55,853 nt of DNA from Candidatus Methanoflorens stordalenmirensis (GCA_003139855.1 PLGY01000064.1:31345-87197), one strand, 5' to 3'; positions 9,566 to 19,189 are shown, counted from the stretch's first letter. Program-made: numbers and translations. Notes: a model not told the origin generated them from the letters alone.

Positions 9566-9988
9566 TCACGTCACGGTGACGTAGAGGTATACCGAGCGGT
9601 ACACGCTCGGGTCGCTGCCCTTGTATAAGTCGAACTCCAGCTTCTGCCCCATGCCGCTGTGCGTCGGCGCAAACGGGATGGAGTTTTCCCACTGATCGTT
9701 GTTCGCCAGGCTGAATGACCGCGAGGCGACAGGCGCGTTATCGAGGCTGACCACCAGGGTGTAGTTGGCGTTCGCGTTCTCGTGATTAACAACGCCGACG
9801 GTCACGTTGGCCGTCTGGCCGACGGTCAGATTGGTAGGGTAGTCGCTCGCGTTCCCACCGGGGCCCAGAAGGAACAACTCGGTGAACGGCTCACCTGGCT
9901 GGGGGAGCACCACGATCAGTATCACTCCAAAAATCGCGAGGACTAAAACGATGGCAAGAAACAGGGTGAGGGCGGTATTACGATTCAC
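9566..9988 (-). CDS. short membrane-anchored protein with DUF1616-type C-terminal domain
   Basis: 140 residues: one N-terminal membrane helix (about 7-29, 'LFLAIVLVLAIFGVILIVVL') followed by an extracytoplasmic domain with 'FTELFLLGPGGNASDYPTNL' and a beta-rich C-terminus. It aligns by eye with the C-terminal half of the 295-residue protein at 30475-31362 ('PSEHFTEFYLLGANG', 'VGITNHEA'), so it is a truncated or stand-alone form lacking the multi-helix N-terminus. The start is GTG at 9988; a TATA-like element at 10013-10020 lies about 28 nt upstream, suggesting a leaderless message. It sits between gmd and a DUF2206 gene. Function unknown; probably an accessory to the membrane glycan machinery. 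Confidence 0.8.
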   Translation of the reverse strand: MNRNTALTLFLAIVLVLAIFGVILIVVLPQPGEPFTELFLLGPGGNASDYPTNLTVGQTANVTVGVVNHENANANYTLVVSLDNAPVASRSFSLANNDQWENSIPFAPTHSGMGQKLEFDLYKGSDPSVYRSVYLYVTVT

Positions 9989-10231
9989 GCGGCTCTGAGT
10001 CGTACGCGCCTAGTCATAAATGTTTGCTTGCGCCCCAAATGCGATCACACGCGGCTTGAAAAGGCCCACTGCTTTCAGGGGCGACTGAGCCATGCGGCGG
10101 CTCTGTGCCCTGTCGTATGCACGTTGCTTGAGAAGACATCAACGTGAAGCTCGCCAACCGTTGATGCCTGCATCAGGAAATCTGCGATTGATAGGGACTC
10201 GCTGCAGCCGAAAAACGGCGTGTGAGACCGA

Positions 10232-12565
10232 TTATCCGTTCGTCTGATAGACTTGAGCGTAACCGTTAGAGTAAATGAGGTTGCTGCCTCCAACGTAGTA
10301 GCTCGCGTCCTGTTCCGTGGGCAGACTCGTTACGGGGTTCAAACCGACGACGAGTTTCCCCGTTTGCAGGTTGGGAGTACCGAGATAGATGTACGACCCT
10401 GACTGCAGATTCGCCCAAGAACCTCCGGCAGCGAGCGTCCTCGCTTGAGCTGGAGCGAACGTGAGGACAGCAAAGTATCGGAAGTCATCAGCGGCGATGA
10501 TGCCACGAGAGGCGTTTGCTCCTATCCACTTCGCCGCAACCATTTCTTGATCGTTGAACTTTCCAAAGTCGGCACTCGCGTCTAACGCTATGAGGGTTGA
10601 ACTATCGTTGATTTCGCCCCCCACTTTGTACAAGAGCCCCGCGTTAAACAGCAACAATACGACCATAAAACACGCCAAGGCCTTAAACGGAGGGGATATC
10701 GTTCCTTGTGAAACGACCGTGGCGCCTCGTTTCTTAACCACGCTGAAAATCCCCGCAAAGCCCAGGACGAGAAACACGCTCAGCACTATCTGTGCTATTT
10801 GCACGAAGCGTGAGAGGTTTAAACTCGCAGCAAACGCGGGCTCTACGAGACAAAGGTACAGAACGACCAACATAGCGGCAGAAAACGCGAGGTACTCATT
10901 CGAGAATCTAAGCCTTGATCGGTCTTTCAAGGCGAAAAAAATGCCCACGATTGCTGTAATCAGCGCGATGAAGAGGAGATACTCAGTGACCTGGTGCAAC
11001 GGAAGCTGATACGTAAGAATTGATTGAATCCCTGTAATAGTAGTAGAGGGCCCGTTCGCTAGTGAGATAACGGTGGGGGCTGGTATGTCGGAGGCGTTCG
11101 GTGCCCCGCTAATTTGGGCAAGCGGCGGTAGTCCGAGGTACACGAGAGTTCTCGTGAATATGTGCGCAAACGCGTCAAACGGCTCTGAGTTATTCGCAAA
11201 GCGGTACCAAACGGCTGCGAGTAGTGTGAAGCCGACAACGAAACCCGCACTCAAGCCGGTATTGCTGCGCAGTCGGCGCGACCGACGAAACGGCGGCACC
11301 GAGCCGTCAGCACCTAGAGTGCGGGCGACCCTTTGCGTCAGCGCTCTCACGTCGAAGCTCCCCACCACCAGAAGCATGAGCCACGCCAGAATGAAACAAA
11401 AGAGAAAGATGTACGTCATTGCATAATGTGAGACGATCAGCGAAAAGCCAAATAAGCCGAAGAGAAACAACCGCGGCGTCCTGCGCATCTGTTTTTCCAC
11501 GAGCAGCAGCAGCAGCGCAACAAGAAATAGCTCAGCAATTTCCTCGCGCGCCATGGTAAGCATCTCTGTGTAGAATGAAAAGGTCACCATAAAAAAAAAC
11601 ACGCCAAATAGAGCAACGCGAGGGGATGTTTGCTTTTCGTACAGCCTATAGAGACCGAGGGGCACCATAGCGAAAAGCAGCGGATAAACGAGCTTGAGGA
11701 CCCACGTCACGCTCATGCCGGTCGCGATAGAGAGCAGCGGAGCGAGCATAGTAATGCTCAGCATCGCATTGAGGTTCATTGCATTTGCACTGAAGTTCGG
11801 AGGGGCACCCCAGAAACCGTTGTTGACGACAGTTTGTGCTACCAGGTGTTCGAATTGGATATCGAATCCCCACAGGTAGTTCGTCACCAGGGCGTTGTGG
11901 AGTAGCAGCGCAAGGGCGATCGCCACGATCGCGAGAGAGTAGTAGCGTTTCGGCACGTAACGGGTAAAGCCACATACGAGAATCAGGGCGGCGACGGCGA
12001 GCAGCACGAGAACGGTTCCGACGCTCGTGCCACTTGCGTTGAAGAGGTACGCCCCAAAGACACCCATGAAGGGCAGCAGCAACAGACTCAGCGTCACTGG
12101 CGAAAGGGCTACGCGCGCGTCGATCGTTGCAGAGCGAGAATAATCCCGGTCGCGGTGATAGCTTAACACACAAAGCGCCAGGATAACCCCGCTCATCGTG
12201 GCGATGAACGGAACGAGTGTGAGCGGCGTGGACGTAATGCCACGAACGTAGACGGTGTTCATAAAGAGGCCCGTGAGCATAATCGTTGCCACGCTTAAGA
12301 GCACCGTGTAAAAAAAACCTTCAGTGACATTGAGCTCGTGCAACCTGAGAACCCGCAAAAGAACGATGCCGGGCACGAAGAGCAGGTAAACGAGTACTAG
12401 CCCCTCCCGTAGAATCGGCACGTGCACCCCGACGGCGTCTAGAGCTATGACGATCCAGACGGATACCTGAAGCGAGGCAATGAGCTTGAAGAACGTGGCG
12501 ATGTCCCAGTCGTTTGCTTCGAGTGGATTGCTGAGTTTCATGGATATGACGTCGGTGGCCTTCAT
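10232..12565 (-). CDS. polytopic membrane protein, DUF2206-like (paralogue)
   Basis: About 777 residues with many membrane helices and a C-terminal extracytoplasmic tail. 'EANDWDIATFFKLIASLQ', 'PGIVLLRVLRLHELNV', 'SNYLWGFDIQ'-like and 'AREEIAELFLVALLLLLVEK' each have close counterparts in the protein at 3588-5945, so the two are paralogues. The start is uncertain: ATG 12565 or 12541; the frame runs further upstream, but the conserved N-terminus begins at NDW just after 12541. A TATA-like TCTATATTC at about 12602-12611 fits a start at 12565. Possible role in polymerising or transferring surface glycan; no catalytic residue can be assigned. Confidence 0.78.
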   Translation of the reverse strand: MKATDVISMKLSNPLEANDWDIATFFKLIASLQVSVWIVIALDAVGVHVPILREGLVLVYLLFVPGIVLLRVLRLHELNVTEGFFYTVLLSVATIMLTGLFMNTVYVRGITSTPLTLVPFIATMSGVILALCVLSYHRDRDYSRSATIDARVALSPVTLSLLLLPFMGVFGAYLFNASGTSVGTVLVLLAVAALILVCGFTRYVPKRYYSLAIVAIALALLLHNALVTNYLWGFDIQFEHLVAQTVVNNGFWGAPPNFSANAMNLNAMLSITMLAPLLSIATGMSVTWVLKLVYPLLFAMVPLGLYRLYEKQTSPRVALFGVFFFMVTFSFYTEMLTMAREEIAELFLVALLLLLVEKQMRRTPRLFLFGLFGFSLIVSHYAMTYIFLFCFILAWLMLLVVGSFDVRALTQRVARTLGADGSVPPFRRSRRLRSNTGLSAGFVVGFTLLAAVWYRFANNSEPFDAFAHIFTRTLVYLGLPPLAQISGAPNASDIPAPTVISLANGPSTTITGIQSILTYQLPLHQVTEYLLFIALITAIVGIFFALKDRSRLRFSNEYLAFSAAMLVVLYLCLVEPAFAASLNLSRFVQIAQIVLSVFLVLGFAGIFSVVKKRGATVVSQGTISPPFKALACFMVVLLLFNAGLLYKVGGEINDSSTLIALDASADFGKFNDQEMVAAKWIGANASRGIIAADDFRYFAVLTFAPAQARTLAAGGSWANLQSGSYIYLGTPNLQTGKLVVGLNPVTSLPTEQDASYYVGGSNLIYSNGYAQVYQTNG

Positions 12566-13811
12566 GGATACGCCTTCAGTGGGCAATTTCGTTACCCGCG
12601 AAAGAATATAGAAGAGCCGAACGAGCGTGCTTCGTGATTCAGTTGTTTGCTCGTGCTCTATATCTAGTTTCTTAATGAGTGTAGTGAGAAGTCCTACACG
12701 TACATGCATTCACTTTTGCCAACATGCACACCGTTCGAACATGAGTCAGTGAGACGGATCATAGCGCGAATGAGGCTGCAGGGGGCCCCTCTTGAGGGGT
12801 ACCCCAAACCTTTAAAAGGCGGGGCAGCGTTAAAAGGAGGATTAAAGAGAGCGAAACTGAAACGAGGGTTAATCCGACTGTTTCTTGTAACCCCGCGCAA
12901 GCCGAGCACGATAGCGGCCGTTGGACGGGAAGCATGTGGCGACAAAGGCCGCGCTAAAACTCAATCAGCCGCGCAATCCCATTGGTTCCAGCAGACTGAT
13001 CAACGCGCGGCAAAAAGAATTGCTCGCTGCCAAGTCCTGCAACGCGTAGACCTGCTCGGCGCTCCGATCTGGGCCGCTCCGACCTGGGCAAGTGATATCG
13101 GTCGAAATGGTGCTTCGCGACGCGCCTAAGCCCCCGTGGCACAATCCAAGTGCCGCGCGTCGCCTGCTGGGACAAACAGCGCGTAGCACTTTGCCTTACA
13201 CAACAAAGTGCCGCCTTAGAAAGAACTGAGACGGGCTGGTTAAAGCTCGCCCTCGTTGACACGTCCCCCTTGGATCAGAAACGCTTTCGACTCGCACAGA
13301 CTGAAGACGTGTAGTGCCATCTGTCGAACAGGTGGGTCATGCGGCCTCACAAAAAGCCCCGTGCGAGGATCACGAGCTGCAACCCACAAAACACTTTCAG
13401 CCTCGCTGTTACTGGACACGCACAGGTGCTCGCTGTCTGTCGTTTAGGCGGGCACGCAATCATTGATCCGCGCTCAAAGGTCGGAGTCTAGAGGCGTTGC
13501 GTGGGGCTCGATGTGCTTCGTCATTACGTAAGATTGGCGAGAGGCGTGACCTATACTTGCTTTCGACGAACGCCGGACTTGACAAAAACAGCTGGTTCGT
13601 GGTTAAGTCGATCGCGTGCGTATGCAGCCTCTGCGCACCTTTGCTGGTCGCTCATGCAGTAAAGAAGGGATCGCCAAGCGGAACGGTTAAATACGAACCT
13701 TCTGTAGCTACATTGCAGCCGCATCGCAGCGCGCAAGTAAGAGCATCCGGTCATCCAGTTGGTCACGCTGGCGGAAGTCCCTTAACACTAACAACCGGTG
13801 CAAGAGAATCA
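12566..13811. other. long divergent intergenic region, no intact gene
   Basis: About 1.25 kb between the DUF2206 gene (minus) and the deacetylase (plus). It contains a short near-perfect direct repeat (CGCTCCGAtCTGGGC / CGCTCCGAcCTGGGC, about 13056-13087) and an AT-rich TTAAATAC at 13687-13694 that could be the TATA box of the deacetylase gene. Minus-strand frames in 12950-13260 look weakly coding but match nothing I recognise and could be relics. Confidence 0.45.
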
Positions 13812-14897
13812 ATGGCGAGGCGCACGATCCTCATCAGCGCTATACTCGTTTTGGCAACGTTATTTTCCACAGCGCAGATCAGTGCTGCGCAGATCAGTGC
13901 TCAACCAGCTCAAACGAAAAAGTACGTAATTTTTCGCGATGATGACGTTGCACCGAAGCCCGGGAGAGACATTGATTCTTTAGAAGCCGTCAATCAGGTT
14001 CATATCGACGAGAATGTCCCAGTGACACTGGCGATCATACCACACCCCGCGGCTCAAGGCAACGACGCTCAACTGTTCCCTGACGGTACGCCCGTACTTT
14101 TCGGTCCAAACTTCCCCGGCACAAACACACTCGCCAACGAGTTGCTCCAAGAGCCTGCGTTCTACAATTACATGCGCTCGATTGCCACAAACCCGTTGTT
14201 CGAGTTCGCGCAGCACGGGTACACCCATATAAACGACGGTTTAGCCGGCCCGAGCAACATGAGCGAGTTTGCCGGAGAGCCCTTTGACGTGCAGTACAAT
14301 GCGATACGGCAGGGACGAAACGACATCGCGGACGCGTTTGGGATAACACCAACCACGTTTGTTCCGCCCTATGACCACGGCGACCTTACCACACTCGAAG
14401 CGTTGCGTGCACTCGGATTCACGGAATATTGCACAGGCGCGGGGGATCCAGCGCTGCAGGGACGCGAGAGCGGGATACGGGTTGAAGCGGCTACCATTTC
14501 GATCAGCGGCGCGAACTACACCACACTCACCAAAAGCTTTCAGCTCGCAAAAAACGAGACCGACCAGTTCTTCAGCGATCCCAACAACAGTACGCTAGTT
14601 GTCGCGTACCACTACTGGACTTTCAACGGGCCCGGAGGCTCGGTCGACGCGCGCAAGGTGCAGCTGTTGCGTGACTACATTGATTATGTAAAAACCGAGG
14701 AAGGTGTGCAGTTCACAACACTTGATCGTCAGGTGACGGTCAGCACAGGAGCTGCCCCGGGCGCTCCTTCAACCCTGATGGATGTGAGCGGTGCCCTGAC
14801 GCCATATCGGCTGTGGCTCGTTGGCGGTGTTGGGGTCGTTTACCTGCTCGGTTTCGCCTGGTTCGTCGTGAGTAGAACGGGCGGCCGCAAGGATTGA
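13812..14897 (+). CDS. exported, membrane-anchored NodB-like polysaccharide deacetylase (DUF2334 type)
   Basis: 361 residues from ATG 13812: a signal peptide (1-27), a NodB-type barrel and a C-terminal membrane helix (about 332-352) before the basic tail 'SRTGGRKD'. Metal-site elements are 'IFRDDDV' (Asp43-Asp45), 'FAQHGYTH' (His135 and His139) and 'TTFVPPYDHGDLTTLEALR' (181-199). It should remove acetyl or another acyl group from an external glycan or hydrolyse a related bond. The frame stays open about 315 nt upstream, but that part is basic and low in hydrophobics, so the Met just before the signal peptide is preferred. It is a single gene, convergent with the next operon. Confidence 0.82.
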   Translation: MARRTILISAILVLATLFSTAQISAAQISAQPAQTKKYVIFRDDDVAPKPGRDIDSLEAVNQVHIDENVPVTLAIIPHPAAQGNDAQLFPDGTPVLFGPNFPGTNTLANELLQEPAFYNYMRSIATNPLFEFAQHGYTHINDGLAGPSNMSEFAGEPFDVQYNAIRQGRNDIADAFGITPTTFVPPYDHGDLTTLEALRALGFTEYCTGAGDPALQGRESGIRVEAATISISGANYTTLTKSFQLAKNETDQFFSDPNNSTLVVAYHYWTFNGPGGSVDARKVQLLRDYIDYVKTEEGVQFTTLDRQVTVSTGAAPGAPSTLMDVSGALTPYRLWLVGGVGVVYLLGFAWFVVSRTGGRKD

Positions 14898-15000
14898 CTT
14901 TTGCGTTTGGAGTGCCGCGGGAAGCCAACACGTCGTCACGACGATGTGCGCAGCCCCCGCAACAAGCGCCTCCGCGACCGAGGGACAGCCGATGAACTGC

Positions 15001-16119
15001 TCACGAATCGCCCTCGATGCACCGACAGTACAGCCGTTCATAGGCGCGACCAACCGCCTCCCACGTACGTATCTTGCCGCTGAACGGCCCCACCTGCGCC
15101 GTGCTCTCAAAAACCTCCGTGATGAGCCGGGCGACCTTTTGGAAGTCAGGAGGGTAATCAACTCCAAAACAGCCGGGCTCGGCGACGAACTCGTGCAGCG
15201 CGGTCGAGTCCGCCACGATACACGGCGTACCCAGCGCGAGCGCCTCTGCAACGACGATGCCATACGCTTCTGAGTTTGACAGCAGCACGAGCAGATCAGC
15301 GCGTTTCATCTCACGAACCAGGTCTGCTGACGCCAAAAACGGTTTCAGCGTCACATGCGCTTCCAACCCGCGGTCGCGTATCAAACGGCTGATGCGTGCC
15401 CGCTCGGGGCCCGCGCCAACGATTGTCAGCGAGGCGCCTGGCACCTTTTCCCGGTGCACGAGCACATCTAAGCTTTCGACGATCGCTTGCACGTTCTTTC
15501 GCTTCAACAGGTGACCGGCGTACAGGAGACGCGGGCCGGCTCCCGGCGCACGAGTTTTGCGCGTATCCATGACCCTCACGCCGTGCGGTATCACGGACAG
15601 CCGTTCGTGGGGCACGTGAAACTCGCGCGCGATCATCTCGGCTTCAAACTGGGAAAACGCGATGACGTGGGTGAGCGCGCCGACCATCTTTTTTCCGAGT
15701 TGTTTATATGCGTCCCAGAGCAGTCGCCCCAAAAAACGCTCCCTGTACACGTCCAAGTGGAAGGAGAAGACCAGTGGGACGTCGGCGTCCATCCGTCTGA
15801 TTAAGTAGACTGCCTCAGGCGAAAATAGCGAGTGGATGCCGTGCACGTGAACCACCTCAGGGGTCGTCGCACGGTACAGCGCAGCAATATCCTTCCGCAG
15901 AAGGACGTCGAACCCGTACAGGAGGTCCGCCAAGGGCGCGCGCACCCGCTCGATTCTGAACCCATGGTAGAGCTCTTCCGGCGGGCAGTGATGAAGATTA
16001 GGTTGAACCACCGTAACACGATGTCCACGGTGCGCGAGAGCCCCGCCTACCTCGCGCACCGCCGTGTTGATTCCGCCCACCGCGGTTGTTTCCACGCAGT
16101 TGACAAAAAGCAGCTTCAT
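15001..16119 (-). CDS. GT4 family glycosyltransferase
   Basis: 372 residues beginning 'MKLLFVNCVETTAVGGINTA', the acceptor-binding glycine loop. 'EVVHVHGIHSLFSPEAV' is the N-domain HxxH-like block; 'RLLYAGHLLKRKNVQ' begins the C-domain with the conserved G-K pair; 'LVLLSNSEAYGIVVAEALAL' carries the EX7E donor-site motif (E-A-Y-G-I-V-V-A-E). ATG 16119 overlaps the stop of the upstream gene as ATGA, so they are translationally coupled; ATG 16128 would add three residues. A capsule or exopolysaccharide mannosyl- or glucosyltransferase is likely, with linkage unknown. Confidence 0.9.
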   Translation of the reverse strand: MKLLFVNCVETTAVGGINTAVREVGGALAHRGHRVTVVQPNLHHCPPEELYHGFRIERVRAPLADLLYGFDVLLRKDIAALYRATTPEVVHVHGIHSLFSPEAVYLIRRMDADVPLVFSFHLDVYRERFLGRLLWDAYKQLGKKMVGALTHVIAFSQFEAEMIAREFHVPHERLSVIPHGVRVMDTRKTRAPGAGPRLLYAGHLLKRKNVQAIVESLDVLVHREKVPGASLTIVGAGPERARISRLIRDRGLEAHVTLKPFLASADLVREMKRADLLVLLSNSEAYGIVVAEALALGTPCIVADSTALHEFVAEPGCFGVDYPPDFQKVARLITEVFESTAQVGPFSGKIRTWEAVGRAYERLYCRCIEGDS

Positions 16120-18368
16120 TTCGCGCATAACAGTACGTCGTTAAGTAGCGCCTCGTATTCGCCAATGACGTGATCCCATGTGTATTCCTTTTTCGCCCGG
16201 TCAAACACGCCGTCTCGAAGCGTGTCGTACGCTTCTGGCTCGTCCCCAACTGATTCGATCGCGGTCCGCAGGCTCGCGGGGTCGTTGAAGAACAAGGCAA
16301 AGCGGTCGCACACCTCCCGGTTGCACGGGTTGTCGTGGGCAATGATGAGGTTGCGCGCTATCATAGCCTCGAGCAGCGAAGGGTTAGTGCCTCCCGCTGA
16401 GTGCCCGTGGAGGTAGGCACAACAGTGCCGACGCAACATAGTCAAAAGGTCCTTTTCGTAGACTCCCCCGACAAACGAGACGCGATCGCCGCATCGGTGG
16501 TCCGCGATGAACGCGTGAACGCAGTGCTCATAGCTCGAGTCTACGAAGTTCCCGACAATGACGAGCTTCTTGTCGGTGCGCGCGGCCAAGAAGCCCTTGA
16601 CCATCATGCTGATGTTGTTGTCCCGCTCAAGGCGCGCGACGACCAGGAAGTACTCGCCGCTCTCCAAGCTGCCGAGGTCGCCGGGCAGCGCCCCAAGCCG
16701 AGAAGGGTCCCATCGCACGCTCGCGGGCACATCGGCGCCGTACGAGATGAAGGTCGATTCCCTCCCCTGCGACGCCTTGAGGTACGCCTGGATTACCCGC
16801 GAGTCGGCGATCACGACATCGGCGTAGCGGAGCGCAAGCAGCTCGTTGACACGAAGAGCAGTCTTTACAAGCGAGTTATACTTTTCGCGGGTCCATTCCC
16901 GGCCGTCCACGTTCACCGCGATTTTTTTTCTGAAGAGCTTCGGAATGAAGAAGAAGAGCCCAGCGCCATAGCCCAGCATGATCATACAGTCGCATGTCAG
17001 GCTCGCCCGCACGAGGGAATAGACGTCGTAAACGGTCTCGTAGAACGCCCGTCTTAACAGCCTGAACGGCTTGAACGGAAAGTAAAAGAGCTTGACTCCC
17101 TTGTACTCGGAGGCCCGTGGCGGAGCGGCACCCTCGCAGCTCACCCACACCTCACGACCTTCAGCGGCGAGCGCCGGAGCCACGCGTTCCGCGAACGTCT
17201 CAAATCCACCGTATTTGGCCGGTATCCCGCGTGAACCAAGCAGTGCGATTCGTGACTTCACGGCCTGTCGTTTTTTCGAAACGTAACTGAGGACATCATC
17301 CACACTGTGTTTCTGCATACGACGGAAGAAAAGCGAGGCATTCGTTTTGTTTCTCAACCTCCCGTCGCGAATACCTTTAAGCGCTTCAACGAATTCGTCT
17401 GCCGTGCTGGCCACGTAGGTCATAGCCCTCAAATCCTCAGGAAGTCCTTGGACTGCTTCGGGCGTCGCCACAACAGGCTTTCCGCACGCGAGCGATTCTA
17501 CCGCTCGCACTTTCATACCGCTCGGGTTTGTGACAGGTATGATGATCGCGTCCGCCCCCCTAATGTACATCCCTGGATCGCTTACAGCGCCGATGAAATT
17601 GATTCCAGTTCCGGAAAGCAGGTCATCGGGAGGTTTTCCCGAACCAAATACGTGCACCTTGAAGCCACCGTTCGAGCGCTCACGCGCGAGTGCCGGGACC
17701 AGCTTCTTTGCTATAAAGGACAAAGCAACCCAGTTTTGATGCCGATCCAAACTCCCGTAAAAGAGCACATTGAAGCGATCGCCGCCGTAGTCGTAACGAG
17801 CGCCATCAGGACTGAATACGTGCGCATCAGGTTGTGGCGGTATATAAAAAACGCGGCGGGAACCGTGCTTGACCGCGTAGTCATAATCTTGAGGACTAAT
17901 CGTAATGACGGCGTCGACCCTGTTGAGAGTCCAGTTTTCGAGTATGCGAAGTGGGAGATGCCAGGGCGAATGTATGCTCTTTGCGTACTCCCATTCAACG
18001 TTTTGCATGACGAGGACAAGGGGCGCGCCGTTTCTTTTGGCGATGTAGGTGGCCATTTGATACCCGTAGACCAACGTGAAAACGCAATCTGCTTCGATAT
18101 CGCGAATCGGTGCTTTGTCCCACAACGTGTCGGGCCTAATGACGTTGAGCCGCGTCGACACGCGGCTCCATTTGACCCGTGAGGGCAGAACGTGCGTGTC
18201 AAAGCTTATGTCCTTAGGTAGATAACCCCCCTCTGAGCTCTTTTCAGTCGTATAATACATGCTAACGCAATTGTTTCGCGCTAGATCTGTTAACAGCTGG
18301 AACGTCCACCAATCGCCGCCGCTATTAATAGGGATCCTATTGTAGACGTCGATAAACGCAATTTTCAT
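16116..18368 (-). CDS. fused double glycosyltransferase: GT4 plus DUF1972/GT4
   Basis: About 750 residues containing two complete GT-B transferases in one frame. Residues 1-370 form the first: 'FIDVYNRIPINSGGDWWTF', 'VLVMQNVEWEYA', 'LFYGSLDRHQNW' and 'SGMKVRAVESLACGKPVVAT'. Residues 372-750 form the second, opening with the DUF1972 signature 'SRIALLGSRGIPAKYGGFET', then 'NVDGREWTREKY', 'ARLERDNNISMMVKGF', 'HSAGGTNPSLLEAMIARN' and the tail 'EYTWDHVIGEYEALL'. The linker is short and there is no membrane segment. DUF1972 proteins are usually about 370-residue rhamnosyltransferase-like enzymes. The fusion could add two sugars in sequence. ATG 18368 starts the conserved fold. Confidence 0.87.
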   Translation of the reverse strand: MKIAFIDVYNRIPINSGGDWWTFQLLTDLARNNCVSMYYTTEKSSEGGYLPKDISFDTHVLPSRVKWSRVSTRLNVIRPDTLWDKAPIRDIEADCVFTLVYGYQMATYIAKRNGAPLVLVMQNVEWEYAKSIHSPWHLPLRILENWTLNRVDAVITISPQDYDYAVKHGSRRVFYIPPQPDAHVFSPDGARYDYGGDRFNVLFYGSLDRHQNWVALSFIAKKLVPALARERSNGGFKVHVFGSGKPPDDLLSGTGINFIGAVSDPGMYIRGADAIIIPVTNPSGMKVRAVESLACGKPVVATPEAVQGLPEDLRAMTYVASTADEFVEALKGIRDGRLRNKTNASLFFRRMQKHSVDDVLSYVSKKRQAVKSRIALLGSRGIPAKYGGFETFAERVAPALAAEGREVWVSCEGAAPPRASEYKGVKLFYFPFKPFRLLRRAFYETVYDVYSLVRASLTCDCMIMLGYGAGLFFFIPKLFRKKIAVNVDGREWTREKYNSLVKTALRVNELLALRYADVVIADSRVIQAYLKASQGRESTFISYGADVPASVRWDPSRLGALPGDLGSLESGEYFLVVARLERDNNISMMVKGFLAARTDKKLVIVGNFVDSSYEHCVHAFIADHRCGDRVSFVGGVYEKDLLTMLRRHCCAYLHGHSAGGTNPSLLEAMIARNLIIAHDNPCNREVCDRFALFFNDPASLRTAIESVGDEPEAYDTLRDGVFDRAKKEYTWDHVIGEYEALLNDVLLCAK

Positions 18369-19015
18369 AGGCTTGTGCTGTTCTAGCTCGGTACCGGTCA
18401 AAAGCGCTCGAACGAGGCCACCATCAACCGTAATGCCCTACTCCGCGAATGTTGAAAAACGTGTCGTTGTGTGTCGAGAGAATTACAGCCCACCTCATTG
18501 TCATCGCCTTCATCCGAGAAAGGCATAGAGGAGACTGATAGTCCAATGGGGAAAGGCCACTCTTGAAGTGCGAGCGTCAATGATGCGCAGAGCTTGCGCG
18601 CGACTAGCACTGCTTGGGGGGCGATTCAAGACGGGCCTGCCAAGGCGGTGTCATAGAAATCGCACACTACCTTTCAGTTATATTGAGCTATTAAGGTTAT
18701 GAAAGCCACCGTAAATCGTCGCTGCAGTACCGGCTAGTCGGGGAAACTCACGCGATAATCTTATAATCGGATACGCGTGCGACAGTTCTGAACGTTGGAC
18801 GCTTATTTTGTGCGTGCAGATCGGTTGCATACTCTGTAGAACAGATCGTTAGTGCATAATCGTTGCGATACTCAAGCGTAAAGCATTGTTGGATGCACTA
18901 GAGGATTTAGTTGTTTGAATAGCGAGCGAATATCGCTCACTATCAGTTTCAATCGCAGCCTTTATCATATCTAGTCTCACTTATTTGATGTCTAAGAACG
19001 TTTTAAGAGGTTATT
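18369..19015. other. divergent intergenic region
   Basis: About 650 bp without a recognisable gene. It contains an inverted repeat GAGCGA-ATA-TCGCTC at about 18923-18937 and AT-rich elements near 18962-18975 that could be a promoter for the small exported protein that follows. From here the base composition becomes clearly AT-richer. Confidence 0.45.
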
Positions 19016-19189
19016 ATGCGCGTTAACAAGGCACTTTTAATTCTGTTGGTAACGCTCTTAACACTCTCCGTATTCTCGCTCGTCGTTACTGTACAAGTTG
19101 CCGCCGATCTCGGGGCGGGCACGTTGAAGAACCAGACCATCGACAGCGCGAGAGCAGCCGAATCAGAAGAAGAATCGGCTGCGCCGTAA
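19016..19189 (+). CDS. 57-residue small exported or membrane protein
   Basis: The peptide starts 'MRVNKALLILLVTLLTLSVF' and continues to a V-x-A-A site, a typical signal peptide or anchor (residues 5-30), followed by a short hydrophilic tail rich in Ala and Glu ending 'ESEEESAAP'. AGAGG lies 5 nt before the ATG, a good ribosome binding site, and the stop is 12 nt before the next gene's start, so it is probably the first gene of an operon with the GT2 at 19202. I do not recognise a family. The mature part would be only about 27 acidic residues. A 15-codon exported-looking frame with its own binding site at 36348 resembles it in position. Confidence 0.55.
   Translation: MRVNKALLILLVTLLTLSVFSLVVTVQVAADLGAGTLKNQTIDSARAAESEEESAAP

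Noticed and set aside
16401-18182. Plus-strand frames of 218 and 291 codons opposite the fused transferase
   Set aside because: Shadow frames of the double glycosyltransferase; no independent evidence.
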